A stretch of 64,000 nt of DNA, taken from positions 3,472,001-3,536,000 of the forward strand of contig NZ_CP129121.1 in the NCBI RefSeq assembly GCF_030406665.1. The letters are read 5' to 3'. Under the pieces are notes generated by a model that made no database searches, had not been told where the DNA came from, and saw nothing but the letters and a program-made list of their open reading frames with translations. This document shows, in pieces, positions 53,494 through 64,000 of this stretch. Position numbers and translations under genes: made by a program. The first letter of the stretch is position 1; the number at the start of each line of letters is the position of its first letter. The DNA comes from Halomonas halophila. GTDB lineage: Bacteria > Pseudomonadota > Gammaproteobacteria > Pseudomonadales > Halomonadaceae.

Positions 53494-53925
53494 TTAGCCG
53501 CTGCGACCCACCTTGCGACGCAGCTGCTGGATGGTCCGCAGCTGGGCCGCAGCCTCGGCCAGTTCAGCCGTGGCGCGGGTGTAGTCCATCTCGGCGGACT
53601 TGTCCTGCATCGCCTTGAGGGCCTGCTGGCGGGCCTCCTCGGCGGCGGCCTCGTCCAGGTCGTCGGCGCGCACGGCGGTATCGGCGAGCACGGTGACGAC
53701 CTCGGGCTGGACCTCGAGGAAGCCGCCCGAGACGTAGAAGTGATCCTCTTCACCTCCGCCACGGACGATGCGCACCGGGCCGGGGGCCAGTTCGGTGAGC
53801 AGCGGCGTGTGCCCCGCCAACACCCCGAGATCCCCCGCGCGACCGGCTGCCACGACATGCTCGGCTTCGCCGGAGAAGATCGACGCCTCGGCGCTGACGA
53901 TCTCGCACTTGAAGGTTTTCGTCAT
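53494..53925 (-). CDS. atpC: ATP synthase epsilon subunit
   Basis: Central-stalk and regulatory subunit of F1, 143 residues. The N-terminal beta sandwich holds EIVSAEASIFSGEAEHVVA, GDLGVLAGHTPLLTEL and YVSGGFLEVQPEVVTVLADTA; the C-terminal part is the helical hairpin. It is the last gene of the atp operon, 24 bases after atpD. Confidence 0.96.
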   Translation of the reverse strand: MTKTFKCEIVSAEASIFSGEAEHVVAAGRAGDLGVLAGHTPLLTELAPGPVRIVRGGGEEDHFYVSGGFLEVQPEVVTVLADTAVRADDLDEAAAEEARQQALKAMQDKSAEMDYTRATAELAEAAAQLRTIQQLRRKVGRSG

Positions 53926-53949
53926 GATGACGTCTCCCAGGTGGAGGGA

Positions 53950-55326
<1,377 letters not shown>

Positions 55327-55392
55327 CTTGGTTCCTCTCAAATACCTGCAAATGAAACCCGGTTGCCGGAAGGGATTCGCCCTTCCTCGGCG

Positions 55393-56274
55393 TTATACGG
55401 CGGCGGCGCCACCGACGATCTCGGAGATTTCCTGGGTAATGGCCGCCTGACGGGCCTTGTTGTACACCAGCTCCAGGTCGTCGATCAGATTGCCGGCATT
55501 ATCGGTGGCGCTCTTCATGGCGATCATCCGCGCGGCCTGTTCGCAGGCCACGTTCTCGACCACCGCCTGATAGACCTGCGCCTCGACGAAACGCACGAGC
55601 AAGCTGTCCAGCAGCTCCTTGGCATCCGGCTCATACAGGTAGTCCCAGTTTCCGGGACGCTTGTTTTCTTCGTTCTGCTCTTCGGCACCCATCTCGGGCG
55701 ACAGGGGCAGCAGTTGGCGAACCACCGGCTTCTGCGTCATGGTGTTGACGAATTCGTTGAACACCACGTACAGACGATCCAGCTTGCCCTCGTCGTAAGC
55801 GTCCAGCATCACCTTCACGCTGCCGATCAGCTCGTCGGCTTCCGGCGCCTCGCCCAGGCCGCTCTTGGCCGCGACCAAGCTGCCGCCATACTTGCGGAAG
55901 AAGTGGGTGGCCTTGCTGCCCAATGCGCAGAAATCCAGCTCGGCGCCACTGTCGCGCCAGGCCTTGGCCTCCTTGACGACGGCCTTGAACATGTTGACGT
56001 TCAGGCCACCGCACAGGCCGCGGTCACTCGACACCACGATGTAGCCGACCCGCTTGACCTCGCGATCCAGCATCCACGGATGCTTGTACTCGGGGTTGGC
56101 GTCGGCGACGTGGCCGACCACCTTGCGGATCTGCTGGGCGTAGGGCTGGCTGGCCTTCATCCGGTCCTGCGCCTTGCGCATCTTCGACGCAGCGACCATC
56201 TCCATGGCACTGGTGATCTTCTGCGTGTTCTTGATGCTGCCGATCTTGGTGCGTATCTCTTTTGCAGCTGCCAT
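55393..56274 (-). CDS. atpG: ATP synthase gamma subunit
   Basis: The rotating central shaft, 293 residues. The N-terminal coiled-coil strand (KEIRTKIGSIKNTQKITSAMEMVAASKMRKAQ) and the C-terminal one (ARMIAMKSATDNAGNLIDDLELVYNKARQAAITQEI) are typical, as is SDRGLCGGLNVN. It lies between atpA and atpD as in all proteobacterial atp operons. Confidence 0.98.
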   Translation of the reverse strand: MAAAKEIRTKIGSIKNTQKITSAMEMVAASKMRKAQDRMKASQPYAQQIRKVVGHVADANPEYKHPWMLDREVKRVGYIVVSSDRGLCGGLNVNMFKAVVKEAKAWRDSGAELDFCALGSKATHFFRKYGGSLVAAKSGLGEAPEADELIGSVKVMLDAYDEGKLDRLYVVFNEFVNTMTQKPVVRQLLPLSPEMGAEEQNEENKRPGNWDYLYEPDAKELLDSLLVRFVEAQVYQAVVENVACEQAARMIAMKSATDNAGNLIDDLELVYNKARQAAITQEISEIVGGAAAV

Positions 56275-56345
56275 AGCGATCTACTCCGTTCGTGGCCCTC
56301 AGAAAGCTCCAGGGCCCGCTCCCCGGGAGGAGCGGGCCGGCGGGG

Positions 56346-57890
<1,545 letters not shown>

Positions 57891-57906
57891 GCCATGTCCC
57901 TCAGAC

Positions 57907-58446
57907 TCAGGCGGAAAGGGCCTCGTGGAGGCGGTTCAGTCGACCGCGCACCGACCCGTCGATGACGGTGTCGCCGGCGCGCAGGATGACGCCTCCCAGG
58001 AGGGTGGAATCCACCTGAGTGGTAATGGAGATTTCGCGGTTCAGACGCTTGGCCAGCGCGCTCGCGAGCTTGTCCTGCTGCGCTTCGTCCAGCGGGAAGG
58101 CAGAGACGATGTCGACGTCCATGCGCTTCTCCTCCTGGGCCTTGAGCAGCTCGAATTGCTCGGCGATGACCGGCAGGGCCGTCAGGCGACCCTGCTGGCC
58201 GACCAGACGCAGGAAGTTGCGCACGTCGTCGACGACGGCATCGCCGCAGATCTCGACGATCGCATCCACCTTCTGTGCGCTGGAGAGTCGCGGGTTGCCC
58301 AGCACTCGACGGCGCATGTCGTCGTCTTCGACGACATGCGCCACGGTGGTGAGCATGCCGGACCAGTCCTCGAGCGCCTTACGTCCGACGGCGTGTTCGA
58401 AGGCCGCCTTGGCGTAGGGGCGAGCGACGGTAGACAGTTCCGCCAT
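57907..58446 (-). CDS. atpH: ATP synthase delta subunit
   Basis: Joins F1 to the peripheral stalk; 179 residues. It begins MAELSTVARPYAKAAFEHA and ends VDSTLLGGVILRAGDTVIDGSVRGRLNRLHEAL, both diagnostic of the OSCP/delta family. It lies 14 bases after atpF. Confidence 0.97.
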   Translation of the reverse strand: MAELSTVARPYAKAAFEHAVGRKALEDWSGMLTTVAHVVEDDDMRRRVLGNPRLSSAQKVDAIVEICGDAVVDDVRNFLRLVGQQGRLTALPVIAEQFELLKAQEEKRMDVDIVSAFPLDEAQQDKLASALAKRLNREISITTQVDSTLLGGVILRAGDTVIDGSVRGRLNRLHEALSA

Positions 58447-58460
58447 GGGTCACCTCCTCC

Positions 58461-58931
58461 TCAAAGCTCTTCGGCAAGTTGGTCAACGAGCTTGCCGTGC
58501 TGCTTCTCGTCGATGGAGGCTTCCAGGACCCGCTCGGCGCCGACGATGGCGAGCCGCGAGACCTGGCCACGCAGCTCTTCCTTCGCGCGGTTCACTTCCT
58601 GGTCGATCTCGGACTTGGCCTGGGCGATCATGCGCTCGCCTTCCTGGCGGGCCTGATCACGCGCCTCGTCGATCATCTGGGTGGACCGCTTGTGGGCCTG
58701 CTCCAGGATTTCGGCCGCTTGCTCCTTGCTTTCACGCAGGGTCTCGCTGGCCTGCTGTTCGGCCAGTTCGAGGTCGCGAGAAGCACGGCTGGCAGCATCC
58801 AGGCCATCGGCGATCTTCTTCTGGCGCTCATGGAGCGCATTGCTGATCGGCGGCCACACGTACTTGGTGCAAAACCAGACGAAGATCGCGAAGGCGATCA
58901 TCTGTCCGATAAGCGTCATGTTGATATTCAC
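58461..58931 (-). CDS. atpF: ATP synthase b subunit
   Basis: Peripheral stalk, 156 residues, the same length as in E. coli. One N-terminal membrane helix (TLIGQMIAFAIFVWFCTKYVWPP) is followed by a long charged helix. The start is GTG at 58931 (first residues MNINMTLIGQ), matching the conserved N-terminus, with AGAGG upstream; E. coli atpF also uses GTG. Confidence 0.95.
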   Translation of the reverse strand: MNINMTLIGQMIAFAIFVWFCTKYVWPPISNALHERQKKIADGLDAASRASRDLELAEQQASETLRESKEQAAEILEQAHKRSTQMIDEARDQARQEGERMIAQAKSEIDQEVNRAKEELRGQVSRLAIVGAERVLEASIDEKQHGKLVDQLAEEL

Positions 58932-59006
58932 AGGGGCGTACCTCTGACAGATTCGTGGCGACCGGAAACAAGCAAACCGAGCGCAGCGCGCTCGGTATGC
59001 CAATCG

Positions 59007-59234
59007 TTAGCCGGCGACGACGAAGATCAGGTACATCGCGATACCAACGCCGATCATCGGCACGGCGTCCAGCAGGCCGGCCATCAGGAAGGTCTTGGTC
59101 TGCAGCTGGTTGCCCAGCTCCGGCTGGCGAGCGGTGGTCTCGAGCAGCTTGCCGCCCAGCAGAGCGAAGCCGATGCCAGTACCCAGAGCGCCCAGGCCGA
59201 TCATGAGGGAAGCGGCGATGTAGACGAGTTCCAT
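59007..59234 (-). CDS. atpE: ATP synthase c subunit
   Basis: The ring-forming proteolipid, 75 residues in two membrane helices with the polar loop ARQPEL. The ion-carrying carboxylate is Asp56 in GLLDAVPMIG. The glutamine, glutamate and serine/threonine ligands of sodium-type rings are absent, so the enzyme should use protons despite the probable halophilic lifestyle. Confidence 0.97.
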   Translation of the reverse strand: MELVYIAASLMIGLGALGTGIGFALLGGKLLETTARQPELGNQLQTKTFLMAGLLDAVPMIGVGIAMYLIFVVAG

Positions 59235-59292
59235 GATGATACTCCTTACGAGTTGAGGTTAAGTTTCAAGGGTTTATCGGGTATTACGCGAT

Positions 59293-60117
59293 TCAGTGAT
59301 GCTCGTGAGCAGCGTTCAGGTAAACCACCGTCAGCACGGTGAAGATGAACGCCTGCAAGGTGATGACCAGGATGTGGAAGATGGCCCAGGGAACGTTGAG
59401 GGTCCAGGACACCCAGAACGGCAGCAGGGCGATCAGGATGAAGATCACCTCGCCGGCAAACATGTTACCGAAGAGACGCAGGCCAAGGCTGAGCGGCTTG
59501 ACGAGCAGGCCGATGATTTCCATCACCAGGTTGAAGGGGATCAGCAGCCAGTGGTTGAAGGGCGTCAGCGACAGCTCCTTGGCGAAACCACCGAGGCCCT
59601 TGACCTTGATGCTGTAGTAGATGATCAGGCAGAACACGCCCAGCGCCATGCCCAGGGTGGCATTGGGGTCGGTGGTCGGCACGAGCTTCATGTACTCGAC
59701 CCCGAAGCGGGCGAACAGGGCGGGCGCGAAATCGACCGGCACCAGCTTGAGCAGGTTCATCAGAAAGATCCACACGAACAGCGTCAGCGCGATCGGCGCG
59801 ATCAGCGGGTTCTTGCCCTTGAAGGAGCCGCGTACGGTGGATTCGATGAACTCGAAGACCATCTCGATGGCGTTCTGCAGCTTGCCGGGCACGCCGGTGG
59901 TCGCGGCCTTGCCAACCTTGCGGAACAGCCAGATGAACAGCGCGCCCATGGCCAGCGACCAGCCCATGGTATCCAGGTGAATGGCCCAGAACCCCATGTC
60001 CTGAGCCTCGGCAGCGGAGTGCGCAATGGACCAGCCGTTCTCGGGGTGGTAGCCATATGTCAGGTTTTGCAGATGGTGCTGGATATACTCCACAGGAGTC
60101 GGGTTATTGCCTGCCAT
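59293..60117 (-). CDS. atpB: ATP synthase a subunit
   Basis: The stator half-channel, 274 residues. The essential arginine is in PLSLGLRLFGNMFAGE; the last helices carry ITLQAFIFTVLTVVYL. The N-terminus (EYIQHHLQNLTYG, then WAIHLDTMGWSLAMGALFIWLF) is normal for gammaproteobacteria. It lies 14 bases after atpI. Confidence 0.98.
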   Translation of the reverse strand: MAGNNPTPVEYIQHHLQNLTYGYHPENGWSIAHSAAEAQDMGFWAIHLDTMGWSLAMGALFIWLFRKVGKAATTGVPGKLQNAIEMVFEFIESTVRGSFKGKNPLIAPIALTLFVWIFLMNLLKLVPVDFAPALFARFGVEYMKLVPTTDPNATLGMALGVFCLIIYYSIKVKGLGGFAKELSLTPFNHWLLIPFNLVMEIIGLLVKPLSLGLRLFGNMFAGEVIFILIALLPFWVSWTLNVPWAIFHILVITLQAFIFTVLTVVYLNAAHEHH

Positions 60118-60131
60118 GAGCTGCCTCGATT

Positions 60132-60518
60132 TCAGTGGGGTAATGGTCGCGTGCCCAGCCAGGCGGCCAGCCAGTGAACGAACAGCATCACCACATAAAC
60201 GCCAAAGAATAAAGCATGATTTGAGGGGGGCACTGCGATGAACACCACCGCGAACAGAGCCACCGTCAAACCAAACTTACCCGCCTCCGCACGATAGAGG
60301 CCGCTCACCATCCGGCGCGCTTGGCGGCCGCCCCGGTGACGAAACATTCGCCAGGCGAAGTAGCCGTTGGCGATCAGCGCCACGCCGCCACCCAGCAGGA
60401 TCGAGACCGCGTCTCCCGGGCTTCCCAGAAGCCATCCCAGGCCGGACAGCGCACCGAGCATAGCAACCTGCGCGGCCATCAACCATCCGAGAATCGGGCG
60501 CCTGTACCTGGCTGCCAT
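60132..60518 (-). CDS. atpI: ATP synthase I (AtpI) assembly protein
   Basis: A 128-residue protein with four membrane helices, the usual first gene of the atp operon; it helps c-ring assembly and possibly magnesium uptake but is not part of the enzyme. The start MAARYRRPILGW has CGGAGAT six bases upstream; an ATG 15 bases earlier is the alternative. Sequence is poorly conserved, so the call relies on position and topology. Confidence 0.88.
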   Translation of the reverse strand: MAARYRRPILGWLMAAQVAMLGALSGLGWLLGSPGDAVSILLGGGVALIANGYFAWRMFRHRGGRQARRMVSGLYRAEAGKFGLTVALFAVVFIAVPPSNHALFFGVYVVMLFVHWLAAWLGTRPLPH

Positions 60519-60614
60519 GGGATCTCCGTGCACGTTGCCGACATTGGGGCCGACGTCGGCGTCCCGTTTCCTCGCGCCCCGCCGTTGGCGGTAGCCAATG
60601 GCGAGCCCGGCGCG

Positions 60615-60643
60615 ATTATAGGGAACCCCCTCGATGCCTTCAA
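60615..60643 (-). promoter_or_regulatory. sigma70 promoter of the atp operon
   Basis: On the minus strand TTGAAG (60638-60643), a 17-base spacer and a perfect TATAAT (60615-60620). Transcription would start near 60608, about 90 bases before atpI. Confidence 0.78.
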
Positions 60644-60733
60644 CCGATCGCGGGCCGATATCGCGCGAAATCGCCCCAGCTTACGACTAAAAGTCGATAA
60701 GTTTCGAAAAACTGTTTAGCACCCTAATAGGGT

Positions 60734-61660
60734 CTACTTGATGTGGCCGAGGATGCCGTCCAGCTCGTCCAGGCTCGAGTAGCGAATGGTCACCTTCCCC
60801 TTCCCGCCGCGGCCGTGCTGGATCTTCACCGGTGCGCCGAGCAGGTCGCCGAGGCGCGACTCCAGGCGCGCCACGTCGGGGCTCGCGGCCGGGGCCTCGG
60901 CCTTGGCCGGCTGCCCCTCGGCGAGCCGTTTCACCAGCGCCTCGGTGGCGCGCACCGTGAGGTCCTTGTTGACCACCTCATGAGCGGCCTGGCGCTGCTT
61001 GGGGCCCGACAGCGCCAGCAGCGCCCGGGCGTGCCCCATGTCCAGGTCGCCGCGTTCGAGCAGCGTCTGCACTTCGGGATCCAGCGCCAGCAGGCGCAGC
61101 AGGTTGGCCACCTGGGCTCGTGAACGGCCCACCGCATCGGCGGCCTGCTGCTGGGTCAGCTCGAACTCGTCGAGCAGCCGCTTGAGCGCCAGCGCCTCCT
61201 CGATGGGATTGAGGTTCTCGCGCTGGATGTTCTCGATCAGGGCCAGAGCCAGGGCGACCTCGTCGGTGACCTCGCGGATCACCGCGGGGATGACGTCGAG
61301 CTCGGCGAGCTGGGCGGCCCGCCAGCGCCGTTCGCCGGCGATGATCTCGTAACGCTGCTCGCCGATCGGCCGCACTACGATCGGCTGCATCACGCCCTGG
61401 GCGCGGATCGAGTCGGCCAGCTCCTCGAGGGCCTCGGGCTGGATGTCGCGGCGCGGCTGGTACTTGCCGCGGGACAGCTGTCCCAGCGGGAGGCGCTCGA
61501 GTCGCTCGTCGGCGGCGGGAGCCAGCGGCTCGGCACCGTTGAGCTCGCCCTCCTCCGTCGCCTCCTCGGCCCCGGGCAGGTCCAGGCTTTCGCGGCGGCG
61601 GGCGCCGGCGCCGATCAGGGCATCCAGCCCGCGTCCCAGAGCGCGTTGTTTGCGCGTCAT
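60734..61660 (-). CDS. parB: Chromosome-partitioning protein ParB
   Basis: CTP-dependent DNA clamp that loads at parS sites; 308 residues. After a variable N-terminus (TRKQRALGRGLDALIG) come the ParB/Srx CTPase motifs GKYQPRRD, VMQPIVVRP and GERRWRAAQLA, then ENIQRENLNPIEEA and the helix-turn-helix LTQQQAADAVGRSRAQVANLLRLL; the C-terminal dimer domain ends in LDGILGHIK. GAGGGG precedes the ATG; a longer start at 61687 is unlikely. It is 37 bases after parA. Confidence 0.97.
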   Translation of the reverse strand: MTRKQRALGRGLDALIGAGARRRESLDLPGAEEATEEGELNGAEPLAPAADERLERLPLGQLSRGKYQPRRDIQPEALEELADSIRAQGVMQPIVVRPIGEQRYEIIAGERRWRAAQLAELDVIPAVIREVTDEVALALALIENIQRENLNPIEEALALKRLLDEFELTQQQAADAVGRSRAQVANLLRLLALDPEVQTLLERGDLDMGHARALLALSGPKQRQAAHEVVNKDLTVRATEALVKRLAEGQPAKAEAPAASPDVARLESRLGDLLGAPVKIQHGRGGKGKVTIRYSSLDELDGILGHIK

Positions 61661-61697
61661 CGAGTTCCCCTCATCGGTAAGCACCAAACGGTGTCGG

Positions 61698-62468
61698 CTA
61701 CAGCGACAGGCGGCGAATCAGTTCCTTGGCCAGCACCCGGTGTGCCTGGCTGCCCCGCGAGAAGCGGGCGTACTTGGTGACCGGCAGGCCGTGGCTGGGC
61801 GCCTCGGCGACCCGCACGTTGCGCGGGATGGTGGTCTTGAGCAGGGCGTCGCCGAAGTAGTCGCGCAGCTGCTTGCTGACGTCGCGGGTCAGGCTGTTGC
61901 GGCCGTCGAACATGGTCCGCAGGATGCCATGGATCTCGAGCCCCGGGTTCACGCTGCCCTTGATCTGCTCAACGGTATCGAGCAGCGCCGAGAGCCCTTC
62001 GAGGGCGTAGAACTCGCACTGCAGCGGGATCAGCACGCCATCGGCGGCGGTCAGGCCGTTGACGGTCAGCATGTTGAGCGAGGGCGGGCAGTCGATCAGC
62101 ACCACGTCGTATTCGCCGGCGACCTCGCCCAGCGCCTTGACCAGGCCCTGCTCGCGCCCTTCCTCGCGGTCGAGCAGCTCGACCTCGGCGGCGGTCAGGT
62201 CGCCGTTGCCGGGCAGCAGCGCGTAGCCGGCCTCGGGGCAGTCCAGGATCACCTCAGTGGCCCGCTTCTCGCCCAGCAGCACATCGAGCACGCTGCCGTC
62301 GAGGGCGTGCTTGTCGACGCCGCTGCCCATGGTGGCGTGGCCCTGGGGATCCAGGTCGACCAGCAGCACGCGCCGCTCCAGGGAGGCCAGGCTGGCGGCC
62401 AGATTGACGGCGGAGGTGGTCTTGCCCACGCCGCCCTTCTGGTTGGTCAAGGCGATAATCTTGGTCAC
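61698..62468 (-). CDS. parA: Chromosome-partitioning ATPase ParA (Soj)
   Basis: A Walker-type ATPase that binds DNA non-specifically and drives origin segregation; 256 residues. Deviant Walker A KGGVGKTTSAVNLAASL near residue 11, VDLDPQGHAT and VLIDCPPSLNMLTVN. GTG at 62468 is taken as the start because TKIIALTNQKGG is the conserved N-terminus and AAGGAT precedes it; the open frame upstream overlaps rsmG. Confidence 0.97.
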   Translation of the reverse strand: MTKIIALTNQKGGVGKTTSAVNLAASLASLERRVLLVDLDPQGHATMGSGVDKHALDGSVLDVLLGEKRATEVILDCPEAGYALLPGNGDLTAAEVELLDREEGREQGLVKALGEVAGEYDVVLIDCPPSLNMLTVNGLTAADGVLIPLQCEFYALEGLSALLDTVEQIKGSVNPGLEIHGILRTMFDGRNSLTRDVSKQLRDYFGDALLKTTIPRNVRVAEAPSHGLPVTKYARFSRGSQAHRVLAKELIRRLSL

Positions 62469-62532
62469 GGCGACATCCTTGCGTTGGGAGACAGGGTTCA
62501 CGGCGGCGCCCGGCGGCCTCCCCGGGCGCGGC

Positions 62533-63186
62533 TCAGCGCTCACCGGGGGCGCGTTCGAGGATCACCAGGCGGCGATCGCCCACCGAGAAGGGCACCCTCA
62601 GCGTATGGCGGGCCACCGCCGCGATCCCTTCCGGCAGGCCGGCGAGCTCGTCCTCCACGGCGGGCCCCTTCATCGCCAGCCACTGTCCCCCCTCCCCCGG
62701 TAGCTCCCGGCTCAGGGCGAGGAAGTCCTCGAGACTGGCGAAGGCCCGCGAGATGACCTGATCGAAGCCGCCGGCGGGGGCCTCGAAGGCTTCCACCCGG
62801 GCCTGGACGGGCGTGACTCGCTCGAGGCCCAGCTCCATCACCGCCTGACGCTGGAAGCGCACCTTCTTGCCGTTGCTGTCGAGCAGCGTGACGTCGAGCT
62901 CGGGCGCGAGAATCGCGAGCACCAGCCCTGGCAGGCCCGGGCCGGCGCCCACGTCGAGCAGGCTCGGACCGGTCACGAAGGGCAGCACGGCGGCGCTGTC
63001 GAGCACGTGCCGGGCGACCATCTCCTCGGGATCGCGTACCGCGGTGAGGTTATAGGCGCGATTCCACTTGTGCAACAGCCCCACCAGCGCCACCAGCCGC
63101 TCGCGGCGAGCCGCCGGCACGTCGAGGCCGAGCTCGGCCAGGCCGCGCTCGAGGCGGTCGTTCAGGATCGTATCGTTCGGGGTCAT
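62533..63186 (-). CDS. rsmG: 16S rRNA (guanine527-N7)-methyltransferase
   Basis: SAM-dependent methyltransferase acting on G527 of 16S rRNA; 217 residues. SAM-site motif LLDVGAGPGLPGLVLAILAPE near residue 75, VTLLDSNGKKVRFQRQAVMELGL and ISRAFASLEDFL are diagnostic. The ATG overlaps the mnmG stop by four bases, so the two tRNA/rRNA modification genes are coupled. Confidence 0.97.
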   Translation of the reverse strand: MTPNDTILNDRLERGLAELGLDVPAARRERLVALVGLLHKWNRAYNLTAVRDPEEMVARHVLDSAAVLPFVTGPSLLDVGAGPGLPGLVLAILAPELDVTLLDSNGKKVRFQRQAVMELGLERVTPVQARVEAFEAPAGGFDQVISRAFASLEDFLALSRELPGEGGQWLAMKGPAVEDELAGLPEGIAAVARHTLRVPFSVGDRRLVILERAPGER

Positions 63187-64000
63187 CCGTTGGCCACTCG
63201 GGTGTCGTCCAGCAGGCGTCGCTTCTTGAGGTGGATCAGCAGGATCGAGACCGCCGCCGGGGTCACGCCGGAGATACGACCGGCCTGGGCCAGGGTCTCG
63301 GGACGCGCCTCGATGAGCTTCTGGCGGATCTCGTTGGACAGCCCCTCGACCTGCTCGTAATCGAAGTCGTCGGGCAGCCGGGTGGCCTCGTGGCGCTTGA
63401 GCTTGTCGATCTCGTCCTGCTGACGGTCGATGTAGCCCTGGTACTTGGCCTGGATCTGCACCTGTTCGGCGACGCGCTCATCCTCGACCGGCTCGCCGAC
63501 CAGGCCGGCCACGTCGGCATAGCCGAGCTCCGGACGCTTGAGCAGGTCCAGCAGGTTGTACTCGCGCGCCAGGGGCTGGCCGGTCTTCTCGGCCACGCGA
63601 TCGGCGGCCTCGGTCTTGGGCTGCACCCAGCTGGCCTTGAGGCGCGCGCTCTCGGCCTCGATGCCCTCGCGCTTGGCGCTGAAGGCGGCCCAGCGGCGGT
63701 CATCGATCAGGCCCAGGCCACGGCCGGCCTCGGTCAGGCGCAGGTCGGCGTTGTCCTCGCGCAGCAGCAGGCGATATTCCGCCCGCGAGGTGAACATCCG
63801 GTAGGGCTCCTTGGTGCCCAGGGTGATCAGGTCGTCGACCAGCACGCCGAGGTAGGCCTCGTCGCGCCGCGGCCACCAGGCCTCGAGCCCGCTGGCCCGA
63901 CGGGCCGCGTTGAGGCCGGCCAGCAACCCCTGGGCGCCGGCTTCCTCGTAGCCGGTGGTGCCGTTGATCTGCCCGGCGAAGAACAGGTTGTGGATAAATT
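63183..64000 (-). CDS. mnmG: tRNA uridine-5-carboxymethylaminomethyl modification enzyme MnmG (GidA), 5' truncated by the window
   Basis: FAD protein that with MnmE modifies wobble uridine-34 of several tRNAs. Only the C-terminal ~272 residues are here: NLFFAGQINGTTGYEEAGAQG at the window edge, then GLNAARRA, KEPYRMFTSRAEYRLLLREDNADLRLT and the C-terminal helical domain ending SILLIHLKKRRLLDDTRVANG. The frame stays open to base 64000, so the gene begins beyond it. It heads the mnmG-rsmG-parA-parB series typical of the oriC region. Confidence 0.97.
   Translation of the reverse strand, partial: FIHNLFFAGQINGTTGYEEAGAQGLLAGLNAARRASGLEAWWPRRDEAYLGVLVDDLITLGTKEPYRMFTSRAEYRLLLREDNADLRLTEAGRGLGLIDDRRWAAFSAKREGIEAESARLKASWVQPKTEAADRVAEKTGQPLAREYNLLDLLKRPELGYADVAGLVGEPVEDERVAEQVQIQAKYQGYIDRQQDEIDKLKRHEATRLPDDFDYEQVEGLSNEIRQKLIEARPETLAQAGRISGVTPAAVSILLIHLKKRRLLDDTRVANG
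63990..63998 (-). promoter_or_regulatory. Perfect DnaA box within mnmG
   Basis: TTATCCACA on the minus strand (TGTGGATAA on the plus strand), followed by another A. It is in coding sequence; the chromosomal origin is expected close to mnmG in this group, so it may be an outlying box or chance. Confidence 0.4.

Overview
The window looks like a high-GC gammaproteobacterial chromosome, most likely Halomonas or a close Halomonadaceae relative. The basis is the very high GC at third codon positions, the E. coli/Pseudomonas-like gene orders (gmk-rpoZ-spoT, oxyR-recG, ubiC-ubiA-phoB-phoR, pst-phoU, parAB-rsmG-mnmG next to the atp operon) and the protein sequences themselves. No rRNA, tRNA, CRISPR array or insertion sequence was found. 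The right end (glmS/glmU, atpIBEFHAGDC, parB, parA, rsmG, mnmG) is the block that normally lies beside oriC in this group.

Layout. 1-3.1 kb: the end of a Fis-type (probably sigma54-dependent) regulator, then an alanine/glycine:cation symporter and glutaminase behind a perfect -24/-12 promoter. 3.2-4.5 kb: MFS exporter. 4.5-13 kb: gmk, rpoZ, spoT, ridA, thpR, an NAD(P)-dependent epimerase on the other strand, oxyR and recG. 13-16.6 kb: SCP2-like protein, HU, an FAD reductase, ubiC and ubiA. 16.7-25.1 kb: phosphate regulon, with phoBR on + and a pstS-like gene, pstC, pstA, pstB and phoU on -, followed by cysZ; Pho boxes precede phoB and pstC. 25.2-27.4 kb: thioesterase, orphan TRAP binding protein and an AT-rich membrane protein.

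27.5-37.1 kb is the accessory part: an orphan type VI secretion cluster read leftward as hcp, vgrG, DUF4123 adaptor, a 1211-residue VasX-like pore-forming effector and two tandem paralogous membrane proteins that are candidate immunity proteins. Upstream of hcp are three palindromes, an IHF-like site and a -24/-12 promoter, spaced as in an enhancer-driven sigma54 promoter.

37.1-53.4 kb: uvrD, hexR, a small conserved protein, an NSS amino-acid transporter, a DUF72 gene containing several DnaA-box-like sequences, glmS, glmU, apbE, uppP and mgtE, then a MarR regulator with an EmrBA-type efflux pair behind a 33-bp palindromic operator. 53.4-60.6 kb: the complete F1Fo ATP synthase operon with a good sigma70 promoter. 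60.7-64 kb: parB, parA, rsmG and the 3' part of mnmG.

The most rewarding places to look are the two inferred sigma54 circuits (symporter/glutaminase and hcp), the duplicated candidate immunity genes with diverged, homopolymer-rich membrane segments, the MarR operator, the ridA-thpR palindromic element and the DnaA-box-like cluster inside the DUF72 gene.
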